Source: Halomonas binhaiensis (lineage in GTDB: Bacteria > Pseudomonadota > Gammaproteobacteria > Pseudomonadales > Halomonadaceae). Taken from it: a stretch of DNA of 64,000 bases. Shown here piece after piece: positions 17,705 through 28,736 of the stretch (its first letter is position 1; every line of letters begins with the position of its first letter). The notes beneath the pieces are model-generated. The model was not told where the DNA came from. It saw nothing but the letters and a program-made list of their open reading frames with translations, and did no database searches. The translations under genes were made by a program, and so were the position numbers. Location: NCBI RefSeq assembly GCF_008329985.2, contig NZ_CP038437.2, positions 1,674,001 to 1,738,000 on the forward strand, in the 5' to 3' direction.

Positions 17705-18238
17705 ATGTTGACCTCACGATTGCCCGGCCGGGTCGAGCCATACAAGCTCGCCGCCCATGCCGAACACCTTGATGGCCTAGTGGCATTGGCCGATATGAGT
17801 CGCCTGACCGAAGAGGCAGGGGCTCAACAGGGCGACGCCAGCGTTTGGCTGGAGTTCGCTATCGACGCTCAGGGGCGTCGGGTGATCCGGGGGCGCCTGG
17901 AGGCCGAATTACAGCTGCCTTGTCGTCGCTGTCTCGAGCCTATGGCCCAACATGTTGCGAGCGACTTCCAGCTCGGGCTCGTTTCCAGTGATGACATGGC
18001 CGCCAATCTACCAGCTACCTATGAACCGGTACTGGTGGAGAACGAACAGCTGAGCCTGCTGGGCGTGATCGAAGATGAATTGATTCTTTGCTTGCCCCAG
18101 GTGGTTTACCACGACGAGTCAGAGTGCCCTGTCTCGCGAGAACAGCTGAGCAGCGGGGTGGAAGCCGAAGTCTCGGAAGCGCCCTCTGGCAATCCCTTCG
18201 AGGTGCTCAAGCGCCTCAAGGGCAATACCGATACCTGA
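17705..18238 (+). CDS. yceD: YceD/DUF177 family protein (23S rRNA accumulation protein)
   Basis: A 177-aa member of the DUF177 family with the core LPCRRCLEP and downstream EDELILCLPQVVYHDE. Homologues in bacteria and plants are needed for normal 23S rRNA accumulation, and the gene precedes rpmF almost everywhere. The N-terminus LPGRVEPYKLA aligns with the family start, supporting the ATG at 17705. No ribosome site is visible, and the upstream promoter would start transcription within about 4 bases of this codon, so a leaderless transcript is likely. Confidence 0.88.
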   Translation: MLTSRLPGRVEPYKLAAHAEHLDGLVALADMSRLTEEAGAQQGDASVWLEFAIDAQGRRVIRGRLEAELQLPCRRCLEPMAQHVASDFQLGLVSSDDMAANLPATYEPVLVENEQLSLLGVIEDELILCLPQVVYHDESECPVSREQLSSGVEAEVSEAPSGNPFEVLKRLKGNTDT

Positions 18239-18264
18239 TCGATTTTTTTGTGGAGTGATTCCTC

Positions 18265-18435
18265 ATGGCAGTTCAACAGAATCGTAAAACCCGTTCCAAG
18301 CGTGGCATGCGTCGCAGTCACGACGCGCTGAGCGCACCGACCCTGTCCCAGGACAAGGAAACTGGTACGACTCACCTGCGTCACCACGTTTCTCCGGATG
18401 GCTTCTATCGCGGTCGTAAGGTCGTCGACGCCTAA
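18265..18435 (+). CDS. rpmF: 50S ribosomal protein L32
   Basis: A 56-residue ribosomal protein beginning [20 protein letters not shown] and ending [11 protein letters not shown], matching L32 along its full length. It lacks the CxxC zinc pairs seen in some phyla, as is usual in gammaproteobacteria. TGGAG lies upstream of the ATG. It sits 26 bp after yceD and 35 bp before plsX, the conserved operon. Confidence 0.96.
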   Translation: MAVQQNRKTRSKRGMRRSHDALSAPTLSQDKETGTTHLRHHVSPDGFYRGRKVVDA

Positions 18436-18470
18436 GGCGACGACGTACCTGATATCGCCTGGCCGCTGAG

Positions 18471-19541
18471 ATGCGGATTGCCGTTGATGCCATGGGCGGG
18501 GACAAAGGTCCTCATAGTGCTGTGGCAGGCGCGGCCAGTGCGATGGTAGAAGACCCCAGTCTCGAGATTCAGTTGTTCGGCCCTGTTCGTACTCTGGAAG
18601 ACGAGATTTCACGCCTGCCGCGGCCCCTGGCTGCGGCGGCGTCACGTCTGGACCTGAGAGATGCGCCGCAGGTGATCTCCCAGGACATGCGTGCATCCCA
18701 GGCGTTGCGCCATGGGCAGGCATCCAGTATGGCAAGAATGCTGGAATGCGTGGCCTCCGGTGATGCGCAGGTCGGTGTCAGCTCGGGAAATACCGGAGCC
18801 TTGATGGCGTTGTCCCGGCGAGCCCTGGGGACGGTGGCTGGTGTGCCTCGTCCTGCCATCAGTACAGCTATTCCTACCCGCAACGAGGGGCGTTGCTACC
18901 TGCTTGATCTGGGAGCCAATGTCGATGTCAGTGGTGACCGTCTCATCGACTTTGCCCTGATGGGTGACATCATGGCGCGCCATGTGGATGGCATCGCAGC
19001 GCCGCGCATTGCGTTGCTCAATGTGGGGGTAGAGTCGACCAAGGGGGCGGCCAGCGTACTTAAAGCCGATGCTGAGCTTCGGCGGATTTCCGGTCTCAAT
19101 TATCAGGGCTTCATCGAGGGCGATGGCATCTTCGCCGGTGAGGTTGATGTGGTGGTCTGCGATGGCTTTGTCGGCAATGCCGTGCTCAAGGCCAGCGAAG
19201 GATTGGCGAGGATGCTGGTGCAGCGTGTCCAGGCCACCTTTGAAGCGCATTGGGGCAGCCGCCTGGTGGGCCTGCTTGCTCGCCCTGCGCTGAAACGTTT
19301 GAAGAGCGAGCTGGATCCGGTTCGCTACAATGGCGCCAGTCTGCTTGGGCTGGCGGGTATCGTTATCAAAAGTCACGGCAGCTGTGATGCCGCCGGCTTC
19401 CACTATGCCCTCAAGCGGGCAGTACAGGAAGTTCGCCGTGATTTGCCGAGCCGGCTGGAAGCTGAGCTCGTCAATCGCCGTCCGCTGCCACCTTCCTCCG
19501 AGGAGGGTGGCTCGTCCCATGGTCGGGCAGTGGTACGGTGA
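18471..19541 (+). CDS. plsX: Phosphate acyltransferase PlsX
   Basis: Converts acyl-ACP and phosphate to acyl-phosphate, the donor for the first step of phospholipid synthesis by PlsY. The start MRIAVDAMGGDKGP is the family hallmark. VGVSSGNTGALMA and CDGFVGNAVLKASEG are further conserved blocks. The last 20 or so residues (SEEGGSSHGRAVVR) are a low-complexity tail. The gene lies between rpmF and fabD, linking ribosome and lipid synthesis genes as in many gammaproteobacteria. Confidence 0.95.
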   Translation: MRIAVDAMGGDKGPHSAVAGAASAMVEDPSLEIQLFGPVRTLEDEISRLPRPLAAAASRLDLRDAPQVISQDMRASQALRHGQASSMARMLECVASGDAQVGVSSGNTGALMALSRRALGTVAGVPRPAISTAIPTRNEGRCYLLDLGANVDVSGDRLIDFALMGDIMARHVDGIAAPRIALLNVGVESTKGAASVLKADAELRRISGLNYQGFIEGDGIFAGEVDVVVCDGFVGNAVLKASEGLARMLVQRVQATFEAHWGSRLVGLLARPALKRLKSELDPVRYNGASLLGLAGIVIKSHGSCDAAGFHYALKRAVQEVRRDLPSRLEAELVNRRPLPPSSEEGGSSHGRAVVR

Positions 19542-19565
19542 CCAACAAGAGCATAGGTGATCGAC

Positions 19566-20513
19566 ATGACACAACCGCTTGCCCTCATCTTTCCTGGACA
19601 GGGCTCCCAGCAGATCGGCATGTTGCGCGAGCTGGCTGAGCGCTACAGCGTGGTGAGAACCACTTTCGAGGAAGCGGCAGACGCCCTTGGCTACGATCTA
19701 TGGAAAGTGGTTCAGGAAGGCCCCGTGGAGCAGCTCAATGCAACTGCCTGCACGCAGCCAGCCCTGTTGGCTTCCAGTGTTGCCATTGCGCGAGTCTGGC
19801 AAGAAATGGAAGGCCCGCGTCCCGGAGCCATGGCCGGTCACAGCCTGGGGGAATACAGCGCCATGGTGTGTGCCGGCGTGTTGTCCTTCGCTGACGGTGT
19901 GCGCCTGGTGCGCTTGCGTGGCGAAGCCATGCAGGAAGCCGTGCCGGAGGGCGAGGGTGCCATGGCAGCCATTCTTGGTCTTGAGGATGCCGCGGTAGAA
20001 GAGGCCTGCGCCAAGGCTGCCAACGGCGACGTGGTTGCTGCAGTCAACTACAATGCTCCGGGACAGGTGGTTATTGCAGGCGCCAAGGCAGCGGTAGAGC
20101 GCGCGATTGCTGCCTGTCAGGAAGCGGGTGCCAAGCGCGCCATGCCATTGCCCGTCTCTGTGCCGTCTCACTGTGCTCTCATGCGCCCAGCTGCGGAGCG
20201 TTTGTCAGAGGCCCTTGACGCCATTGAACTGCGTGCCCCACGTTATAGCGTGGTGCAGAATGTTGATGCGCAAGCGCATGCCGATATCGGTACTCTGCGG
20301 ACGCGCCTGGTGGAGCAGTTGTATCAGCCGGTTCGCTGGGTCTCTTGCGTAGAGTCCATGGTGAATAATGGTGCTGAGGTGTTCATCGAGTGCGGTCCTG
20401 GCAAGGTTTTGACCGGCCTTAACAAGCGCATTGCCAAGGGTAGTCGTGGGCTGGCGGTCAATGATCCGGACAGCTTGATCGCTGCGCTGGAGCTGGCCCG
20501 CGAGACCCTGTGA
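19566..20513 (+). CDS. fabD: Malonyl-CoA:ACP transacylase
   Basis: Loads malonyl groups onto acyl carrier protein for fatty acid elongation. FPGQGSQ lies at the N-terminus, the active-site serine is in GHSLGEYSA near residue 93, and the catalytic histidine is in PSHCALM. I use the ATG at 19566, with AGGTGA just upstream, rather than the in-frame GTG at 19557. Length is 315 aa, as expected. Confidence 0.95.
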   Translation: MTQPLALIFPGQGSQQIGMLRELAERYSVVRTTFEEAADALGYDLWKVVQEGPVEQLNATACTQPALLASSVAIARVWQEMEGPRPGAMAGHSLGEYSAMVCAGVLSFADGVRLVRLRGEAMQEAVPEGEGAMAAILGLEDAAVEEACAKAANGDVVAAVNYNAPGQVVIAGAKAAVERAIAACQEAGAKRAMPLPVSVPSHCALMRPAAERLSEALDAIELRAPRYSVVQNVDAQAHADIGTLRTRLVEQLYQPVRWVSCVESMVNNGAEVFIECGPGKVLTGLNKRIAKGSRGLAVNDPDSLIAALELARETL

Positions 20514-20578
20514 TCTGATGCCCGGTCACTGGTGCCAGGGGTGATCGGGTCGTATATGACGAATCAACGGAAGTGATC

Positions 20579-21322
20579 ATGACAACCGAGCGTAGAGTCG
20601 CCCTTGTAACAGGGGCCAGTCGTGGCATTGGCCGCGCCATCGCACATGAGCTGGGCCGTCAGGGCCGTATCGTGATCGGTACTGCTACCTCCGAGGCTGG
20701 TGCCGAGCGCATTGATGCCGACCTCAAGGCGAATGGCATCGAGGGTGCTGGTCGCTGTCTGAACGTGACCGATCAGGCTGGTGTTGATGCCTTGATCAAG
20801 GCTGTCAGCGATGAGTTTGGTGCGCCGACCATTCTCGTCAATAATGCTGGTATCACTCGCGACAACCTCTTGATGCGCATGAAAGAAGATGAGTGGGACG
20901 GTGTGATCGACACCAATCTCAAGTCAGTCTATCGGGTCAGCAAGGCATGCCTGCGCGGCATGACCAAGGCTCGTTGGGGGCGTATCGTTTCCATCAGTTC
21001 TGTGGTGGCAACCATGGGCAATCTTGGCCAGACCAACTATGCTGCGGCGAAAGCGGGTATGGAAGGTTTTTCCCGGGCTCTGGCCCGTGAGGTGGCTTCC
21101 CGGGCAATCACTGTCAATTCGGTAGCTCCAGGCTTCATCGCTACGGATATGACAGAGGCATTGTCCGAAGAACAGCAAACGATGCTCAAGGGGCAGGTGC
21201 CTCTGGCTCGTTTGGGACAGCCCGAAGAAATCGCGGCAGCGGTGGGCTTCCTGACATCGGAGTCAGCCGGTTATATCACCGGAGAAACTCTGCATGTCAA
21301 TGGCGGTATGAATATGCGCTGA
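20579..21322 (+). CDS. fabG: 3-oxoacyl-[ACP] reductase
   Basis: NADPH-dependent short-chain dehydrogenase that reduces beta-ketoacyl-ACP. The cofactor motif TGASRGIG is at the N-terminus, NNAGIT follows, and the catalytic Ser-Tyr-Lys set appears as SISSVV and YAAAKAG. The C-terminal GGMNMR is typical. I take the ATG at 20579 (GGAAG upstream) over a GTG six bases earlier. Length 247 aa. Confidence 0.95.
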   Translation: MTTERRVALVTGASRGIGRAIAHELGRQGRIVIGTATSEAGAERIDADLKANGIEGAGRCLNVTDQAGVDALIKAVSDEFGAPTILVNNAGITRDNLLMRMKEDEWDGVIDTNLKSVYRVSKACLRGMTKARWGRIVSISSVVATMGNLGQTNYAAAKAGMEGFSRALAREVASRAITVNSVAPGFIATDMTEALSEEQQTMLKGQVPLARLGQPEEIAAAVGFLTSESAGYITGETLHVNGGMNMR

Positions 21323-21340
21323 TCGCACGCATCGCGTGTG

Positions 21341-21367
21341 TTGCGTCGACCCCGAGGGGGCTATAAA
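21341..21367 (+). promoter_or_regulatory. Candidate promoter upstream of acpP
   Basis: TATAAA at 21362-21367 with TTGCGT at 21341-21346. The 15-bp spacing is short, so the -35 is uncertain, but acpP is normally expressed from its own strong promoter. Confidence 0.4.
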
Positions 21368-21443
21368 CTACCCCGCAGTTTATTTGCGGATTTAATCGGC
21401 TGATCATCAGAACGGCTAACGTGAACGACTGGAGTATGTCTAA

Positions 21444-21677
21444 ATGAGCACCATCGAAGAGCGCGTGAAGAAAGTTGTGGCTGAGCGCCTGAACGTCAAG
21501 GAAGAAGATATTCAGAACACATCTTCCTTCACCGAGGACCTGGGCGCTGATTCCCTGGATACCGTCGAGCTGGTGATGGCGCTGGAAGAGGAATTCGATA
21601 CTGAAATTCCTGACGAAGAAGCCGAGAAGATCACCACCGTTCAGGAAGCTATCGACTACGTCAACGCCAACCAGTAA
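21444..21677 (+). CDS. acpP: Acyl carrier protein
   Basis: Small acidic carrier of growing acyl chains, 77 aa. The phosphopantetheine attachment serine is in GADSLDTVE (about residue 37). AcpS, encoded at about 60 kb in this window, would attach the prosthetic group. The ATG follows GGAG by about 10 bases. A terminator lies 136 bp downstream. Confidence 0.97.
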   Translation: MSTIEERVKKVVAERLNVKEEDIQNTSSFTEDLGADSLDTVELVMALEEEFDTEIPDEEAEKITTVQEAIDYVNANQ

Positions 21678-21812
21678 GACTGTGCAGCACTGTTCTGATG
21701 CAATGGCACGGAACATGCCTGTGAGTCTGTTGGTCGCGATTGATATTGCTTGCTGTCGCTATTGCTGAGGCAGTCAAGACGGTCGAGACAGTTGCGGGAG
21801 CTTGCCTCCCGG

Positions 21813-21837
21813 AAAGCCGCCCCAGAGGGGCGGCTTT
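21813..21837 (+). terminator. Rho-independent terminator after acpP
   Basis: AAAGCCGCCCC, a two-base loop, GGGGCGGCTTT with a short T-run. Classic stem for ending the acpP message. Confidence 0.9.
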
Positions 21838-21924
21838 TGCATATCAGGTACGCTTGGTGGAAGTATCTCCTGACGGTGGCGATAGATGGTGGCCAGAGGG
21901 GGAGCGCTGTGGCGTCAGTCTCGG

Positions 21925-21930
21925 TATAAT
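21925..21930 (+). promoter_or_regulatory. -10 element for fabF
   Basis: A perfect TATAAT lies 65 bp before the fabF start. No good -35 is seen 17 bp upstream, so it may depend on an activator or an UP-type element. Confidence 0.45.
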
Positions 21931-21994
21931 GCGCGCAAAGCGGTAGTTGCCTGGAAGCGCGCCGTGAATATATTGGTTGTCTGGAGGAATGCTG

Positions 21995-23233
21995 ATGTCT
22001 CGCAGAAGGGTAGTGGTGACCGGAGTTGGTTTGGTCACGCCGGTGGGTAACACCGTCAAGGAAAGCTGGGAAAGCATCCTGGCTGGCAAGAGCGGTGTAG
22101 CGCCTATCGAGCACTTCGATGTCAGCGGCTTCAATACGCGCTTCGGCGGCTCGGTCAAGAATTTCGATATCAGCCCGTATCTGAATCCCAAGGATGCGCG
22201 CAAGATGGATCTCTTCATTCAATACGGTGTGGCCGCTGGTGCGCAGGCGATTGCCGATGCCGGTATTGAATGCAGCGATGAGAATGCTGATCGAATTGGT
22301 GTTGCCATCGGTTCCGGTATCGGTGGGTTACCAATGATTGAGCAAAACCACAATGCGCTGCTCAAGAGTGGAGCTCGCCGTATCTCACCATTCTTCGTGC
22401 CAGGCTCCATCATCAACATGATCTCGGGAAACCTGGCTATCCAGCATGGTTTCCGTGGCCCTAATATTGCCATTACCACCGCGTGTACCACCGGTACCCA
22501 TAACATTGGCTACAGTGCACGCACCATTGCCTACGGTGATGCCGATGTGATGGTCTGTGGTGGTGCAGAAATGGCTACCACGCCATTGGGCCTGGGGGGA
22601 TTCTCTGCTGCCCGGGCACTGTCCACGCGCAACGATGATCCGGCTGCGGCTAGCCGCCCCTGGGATCGTGACCGTGATGGGTTCGTGCTGTCTGATGGTG
22701 CGGGAGTCCTGGTCCTGGAAGACTACGAGCATGCCAAGGCGCGTGGTGCCAATATCTATGCTGAAGTGGTTGGCTTTGGCATGAGCGATGATGCCTATCA
22801 TATGACGTCTCCGCCCGAAGATGGGCGTGGTGCTGCTGCTTCCATGGCCAATGCCATCAAGGATGCCAAGCTTGATCCGTCCGAAATCGATTATATCAAT
22901 GCCCATGGTACATCTACGCAGGCTGGTGACTTGGCCGAGAGCCGCGCAGTCGAGAAGGTCATGGGGGTCTCAGCATCCAAGGTCGCGGTCAGCTCGACCA
23001 AGTCCATGATCGGCCATCTGCTGGGCGCGGCTGGCGCTGTCGAAGCTGTATTCAGCATCCTGGCCATTCGTGACCAAGTGCTGCCGCCGACCATCAACCT
23101 GGATAATCCCCAGGAAGGGTGTGTGCTGGATTATGTGCCGAATACAGCGCGCGAAGCCAAGGTTGACGTTACTCTGTCGAATTCGTTCGGCTTTGGTGGT
23201 ACCAATGGCACCCTGATATTCAAGCGTGCCTGA
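21995..23233 (+). CDS. fabF: 3-oxoacyl-[ACP] synthase II
   Basis: Condensing enzyme of fatty acid elongation, responsible for the C16:1 to C18:1 step in E. coli. The active-site cysteine is in [12 protein letters not shown], with the histidines in NAHGTST and [12 protein letters not shown], giving the Cys-His-His triad. I start at the ATG at 21995 because GGAGG lies 7 bases upstream; upstream in-frame codons crowd that site. Length 412 aa. The stop overlaps the pabC start. Confidence 0.95.
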   Translation: MSRRRVVVTGVGLVTPVGNTVKESWESILAGKSGVAPIEHFDVSGFNTRFGGSVKNFDISPYLNPKDARKMDLFIQYGVAAGAQAIADAGIECSDENADRIGVAIGSGIGGLPMIEQNHNALLKSGARRISPFFVPGSIINMISGNLAIQHGFRGPNIAITTACTTGTHNIGYSARTIAYGDADVMVCGGAEMATTPLGLGGFSAARALSTRNDDPAAASRPWDRDRDGFVLSDGAGVLVLEDYEHAKARGANIYAEVVGFGMSDDAYHMTSPPEDGRGAAASMANAIKDAKLDPSEIDYINAHGTSTQAGDLAESRAVEKVMGVSASKVAVSSTKSMIGHLLGAAGAVEAVFSILAIRDQVLPPTINLDNPQEGCVLDYVPNTAREAKVDVTLSNSFGFGGTNGTLIFKRA

Positions 23234-24048
23234 TGGTTGTAGCATCAGTGCCGTCTCTACCTTTTGATGACCGAGGCCTGGCGTATGGCGATGGTCTGTT
23301 CGAGACGGTGCTGGTGCGTGATGGCAATGCGGTGTTATGGGAACAGCATCTGAGCCGTTTGATGCTCGGCTGTGAAGTGCTCGATATCCCTGCGCCTTCC
23401 CGCGATCAGCTTGATGCCACCCTGTCTCGGCTCGGCGATGGATTGCAGGTGCTCAAGCTGATCTATACCCGGGGCAGTGGCGGTAGAGGTTATGCACCGC
23501 CTGCGAAAGCGTCCCCTCGCCTGTACTGGCAGGCGACACCATTCTCTCCCCAGCAGGCGCGTTGGAAACAAGGCGTGCGGATAAGGCTGTGTCACATGAG
23601 CCTGGCCCGTCAGCCGAGGCTGGCTGGCATCAAACATATGGCCCGCCTTGAAAACGTGCTGGCACGCAGCGAGTGGCATGACCCTGATATTGCCGAGGGG
23701 CTGGTCACTGATGGTCATGGGCGGGTGGTGGAGGCCACGGCGATGAACCTGTTCTGGTTGTCGTCATCGCAGCCGATGCCTTGTACGCCGTCGCTGGAAC
23801 ACTGCGGTGTCCTTGGTACCTTGCGACAGGTCATGCTGGATGCCGGTGAGCTCATGATTGACGAGCTTGGTGTGGATGAACTGGCAGGTTGTCAGGCACT
23901 TTGGGTGGGTAATAGCGTCCAAGGTCTATGGCCGGTGGTACGACTGGATGACACTGAGGGCCGGATATTGGGTGAATGGCCAATCACTGCAACTCACCGG
24001 CATCTGCAGAGGCTGGCTCATGACCACCTTGGCTATCCAGCTATTTGA
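23233..24048 (+). CDS. pabC: Aminodeoxychorismate lyase
   Basis: PLP-dependent fold-IV enzyme that releases p-aminobenzoate from 4-amino-4-deoxychorismate for folate synthesis. The N-terminus holds DRGLAYGDGLFETV, the catalytic lysine is in GIKHMARLENVLAR, and EATAMNLFWL follows. Length 271 aa. It overlaps the fabF stop by one base (TGATG). The fabF-pabC-mltG-tmk-holB order is the same as in E. coli and Pseudomonas. Confidence 0.92.
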   Translation: MVVASVPSLPFDDRGLAYGDGLFETVLVRDGNAVLWEQHLSRLMLGCEVLDIPAPSRDQLDATLSRLGDGLQVLKLIYTRGSGGRGYAPPAKASPRLYWQATPFSPQQARWKQGVRIRLCHMSLARQPRLAGIKHMARLENVLARSEWHDPDIAEGLVTDGHGRVVEATAMNLFWLSSSQPMPCTPSLEHCGVLGTLRQVMLDAGELMIDELGVDELAGCQALWVGNSVQGLWPVVRLDDTEGRILGEWPITATHRHLQRLAHDHLGYPAI

Positions 24049-24075
24049 TCTGTAAGAGATTCTGTTGATCTGTAA
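24045..24075. repeat. 11-bp direct repeat covering the pabC stop codon
   Basis: TTGATCTGTAA occurs at 24045-24055 and again at 24065-24075, a 20-bp period. The first copy contains the pabC TGA. The pattern is that of a local duplication of the gene end. Confidence 0.8.
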
Positions 24076-24152
24076 AAGTCCTGGCTTGTATGAGGCCGTC
24101 TTGCAGCGGTTCCTGGCTAAGGACCTCTGAACGAAGGACCTGAGGAAATATC

Positions 24153-25162
24153 ATGCGCACAGTGCTCAAGGCCCTGGTGGTGTTGGTCGTTCTAGCGTTA
24201 TTCGCCGCTTATACTGGATATCGTTTTTGGCAGGTCAAGCTCGAAGCCCCTATTGCCGTTGCTGAACAGACTATTTATGAAGTCCGTCAGGGAGCTGGCT
24301 TCAACCAGGTGATAGCAGAACTCGAGTCCCGTGGAATTCTTTCCGACAGCTGGGCGTTAAAGCTGCTGGCCCGCATTGAGCCCCAGCGAGTTCACTCCCT
24401 GAAGCCGGGAGAGTACATGCTGCAGCCGGAAATGAGTGGGCTGGATGTGCTGAATAAGCTCAACAGCGGTGATGTCGTCACTTACAAAGTGACCATTCCC
24501 GAAGGCTGGAGCTTCAAGCAGATGCGCGCTGTGCTGGATGATGCGGAAAAGCTTTCCCACGACGCTGCCGACATGTCTGATGAAGACTTGATGACAGAGT
24601 TGGGATATGAAGGTGAGCACCCAGAAGGCCGCTTCTTCCCTGATACATATACCTACCACAAGGGTGTCAGCGACGAGCAGATTCTGCGTCAGGCCTCGCA
24701 TCGCATGGACAGACTGCTTGACGATGCGTGGGCGAAGCGTGACGAGGGACTTCCCTACGAGACGCCCTACGAGGCCTTGATCATGGCCTCGCTGATCGAG
24801 AAGGAGACCGGTGCGCCCCAGGAGCGTCGCGAAATTGCCGGTGTGTTTGTACGTCGCCTTGAACGAGGCATGCGCCTGCAGACGGATCCTACGGTGATCT
24901 ATGGCATGGGCGACCGTTATGACGGCAATATCACGCGTGCCGATCTGCGCAAGAAGACACCCTATAACACCTATGTCATCGAGGGGTTGCCTCCGACTCC
25001 CATCGCTTTGCCTGGCAAGGCTTCTCTGGAAGCTGCGATGCATCCTGCCGAGGGAGAGACACTGTATTTTGTTGCCAAAGGTGACGGGACTGGAACGCAC
25101 CATTTTTCTCGCACGTTGCGCGAGCATAATGAGGCCGTGCGGCGCTATATTCTCAAGCGCTA

Positions 25163-25163
<1 letters not shown>
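24153..25163 (+). CDS. mltG: Endolytic murein transglycosylase MltG (YceG)
   Basis: Inner-membrane lytic transglycosylase that cleaves nascent glycan strands and sets their length. It has an N-terminal transmembrane helix (about residues 6-24), a LysM-like segment, and the YceG catalytic domain with ASLIEKETGAPQERREIAGVF. The catalytic glutamate is the first one in that motif. TDPTVIYG and PYNTYVIEGLPPTPI are further conserved. Length 336 aa. GAGG lies upstream of the ATG. Confidence 0.94.
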
Positions 25164-26945
<1,782 letters not shown>

Positions 26946-27053
26946 CAGCCTTCTGCAAGATAATCGAACCAGCTTCTGGTGCCGGTGCTTGAGAGGCAGC
27001 GCAGTCTGAAGCCAATTCAGCACAGACTGCGAATATAGAGGGCGCAAGCGTTT

Positions 27054-27170
27054 TTCGAGAGATAATTTCGAAAGAGTGCTCCGAGCGAGAACTTCAAAAG
27101 AGAGCTTCAAAAGAGAGCTTGAACGAGAATTTCGAGAGAGCTTCGATAGTGAGTTTCGAAAGAGAGTTTC
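27054..27170. repeat. Degenerate 13-bp repeat array upstream of tatD
   Basis: At least six units related to CTTCAAAAGAGAG, two of them identical and adjacent (27092-27104, 27105-27117). Variants are CTTGAACGAGAAT, TTCGAGAGAG, CTTCGATAGTGAG and TTTCGAAAGAGAG, up to 5 bases before the tatD ATG. The purine-rich GAGAG ends of the last units could act as ribosome-binding sequence. The tatD frame stays open through the array from an ATG at 27076. Confidence 0.8.
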
Positions 27171-27171
27171 A

Positions 27172-28032
27172 ATGAATATCGAGAATCCGAGTGTTGAAAT
27201 CCCATTCGTCGATTCCCACTGCCATCTGGATCGACTGTCGGCCGACACTCATGGTGGCGACCTGTCTGTCGCTCTGGATGCGGCGCGTGCCCGTGGGGTC
27301 AGGCAATTTCTTGCCGTCAGTGTGAGCCTGGATGGTGTTCCGGGCCTGGCCAGCATTCGAGACCAGCATGCTGATGTGGTGATCTCTGCAGGCGTGCATC
27401 CTTTGCAGGAGCTCGAGAGTGAGCCTGGTGTCGAGGAAATCGTGGCTTGTGCCAGAGAGCATGAGGCTGTGGCCATTGGTGAATGTGGTCTCGATTATCA
27501 TTACGACAGCGTGCCCCGTGATGTTCAGCGTGAGCGCTTCATTTGCCAGCTCAAGGCTTCAACGGAGCTGGGCTTGCCCGTCATTGTGCATACCCGGGAG
27601 GCCAAGGAAGAAACCCTGGCGCTGATTCGCGAGCATGGCGATCCCGCGGTAGGTGGCGTATTGCACTGCTTCACCGAAGATCTTGACATGGCGCGGGAGG
27701 CCGTGCGGCTGGGCTTTTACATCTCCTTGGCGGGTATCGTCACTTTCCGCAATGCGGAATCACTAAGGGAAGTGGCTCGCCGGGTTCCTCTGGATCGCAT
27801 GCTGATCGAGACCGATAGCCCTTACCTGGCTCCTGTGCCATACCGTGGCAAGCCTAATGAGCCGGCATGGGTGGTCGAGGTGGCTGAGTGCATCGCCAGA
27901 GAGCGCAACATCAGTGTGGAAGAGATGGCGCTGCAGACGACGGCCAACTTCCATCGGTTGTTCCGTGCTGCGGCTCCTCAAGTCGATGACGAAGTGCGTC
28001 AGGCACTGATGAATGCAGGGTTTGTCGGCTAG
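27172..28032 (+). CDS. TatD-family metal-dependent hydrolase (YcfH type)
   Basis: TIM-barrel metallohydrolase of the TatD DNase family. Metal ligands are in VDSHCHLD, GECGLDYHY, IVHTREA, LHCFTED and ETDSPYLAPVPYRGKPNEP. The gene position after holB matches ycfH. I start at 27172, which gives MNIENPSVEIPFVDSHCH and 286 aa. An upstream in-frame ATG at 27076 would add 32 charged residues encoded by the 13-bp repeats, with no counterpart in the family. Confidence 0.9.
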   Translation: MNIENPSVEIPFVDSHCHLDRLSADTHGGDLSVALDAARARGVRQFLAVSVSLDGVPGLASIRDQHADVVISAGVHPLQELESEPGVEEIVACAREHEAVAIGECGLDYHYDSVPRDVQRERFICQLKASTELGLPVIVHTREAKEETLALIREHGDPAVGGVLHCFTEDLDMAREAVRLGFYISLAGIVTFRNAESLREVARRVPLDRMLIETDSPYLAPVPYRGKPNEPAWVVEVAECIARERNISVEEMALQTTANFHRLFRAAAPQVDDEVRQALMNAGFVG

Positions 28033-28097
28033 TCGCCAGGGCTGATGCCCGTGGTGTGCCAGGTACCTGCAAGAACACATGCCCAGGAGCAGCGACC

Positions 28098-28736
28098 ATG
28101 CATCTTGATAGAATCCTTTCTGGTGTATCGCCTCTGGCCGATCGACCTCCAGTGGAACACTGGAATCCTCGGCTTTCAGGGGACATGGATCTGGTCATCC
28201 AGCATGATGGACGCTGGGTTCATGAAGGTACGCCCATGGTCCGCCATGAGCTGGTGCAATTGTTTGCTCGTATCCTGCGACGTGAAGACGATGGCGACTA
28301 TTACCTGGTGACGCCGGTGGAGAAGTGGCGCATTCAGGTCGAGGATTGCGCCTTCATTGTCGTGTCTGCCGAGTTCAAGCGAGATGCTGGTGAGCCGGGT
28401 CTGGACGAGCCCGGTCTTGATGAGAAAAACGGCGCAGCACAGCAAAGGCCAGCTGGCACCTGGTGGTTGACCACCAATGTCGGCGAGTGCATCGCGCTTG
28501 GTCGTGAGCATCGCCTGAGTCTGTCCCGGACACCATCTGGCGACAGTGTGCCCGAGGTCAATCTGCGCCTGGGTCTGGCAGCTCGATTGGGGCGCAATGT
28601 GTTCTATCAACTGGTAGAACAGGGCCAGCAGCAAGGCGATGGTTTCGGAATACAGAGTGCGGGCATCTGGCAGCCGCTGGGATGCCTGGACGAAATGGCT
28701 TCTGGTGAAGGGAACGGCAGTGAGGGTGATGCATGA
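28098..28736 (+). CDS. DUF1285 domain protein
   Basis: A 212-aa protein with the DUF1285 core: PPVEHWNP, then HDGRWVHEGTPMVRHELVQL and YYLVTPVEKWRIQVED. The biochemical role of the family is unknown. The ATG at 28098 follows AGGAG by 8 bases. A short PGLDEPGLDE duplication (about residue 100) lies in the middle. The last four bases overlap the helicase gene, so the two are translationally linked. Confidence 0.85.
   Translation: MHLDRILSGVSPLADRPPVEHWNPRLSGDMDLVIQHDGRWVHEGTPMVRHELVQLFARILRREDDGDYYLVTPVEKWRIQVEDCAFIVVSAEFKRDAGEPGLDEPGLDEKNGAAQQRPAGTWWLTTNVGECIALGREHRLSLSRTPSGDSVPEVNLRLGLAARLGRNVFYQLVEQGQQQGDGFGIQSAGIWQPLGCLDEMASGEGNGSEGDA

Larger units (their letters stand above)
21678..21994. 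other. Gap between acpP and fabF
   Basis: A 317-bp space that contains a strong terminator hairpin (21813-21837) and, 88 bp further on, a perfect -10 TATAAT. I see no open frame worth calling. The arrangement allows acpP to be transcribed at a level independent of fabF. Confidence 0.7.
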
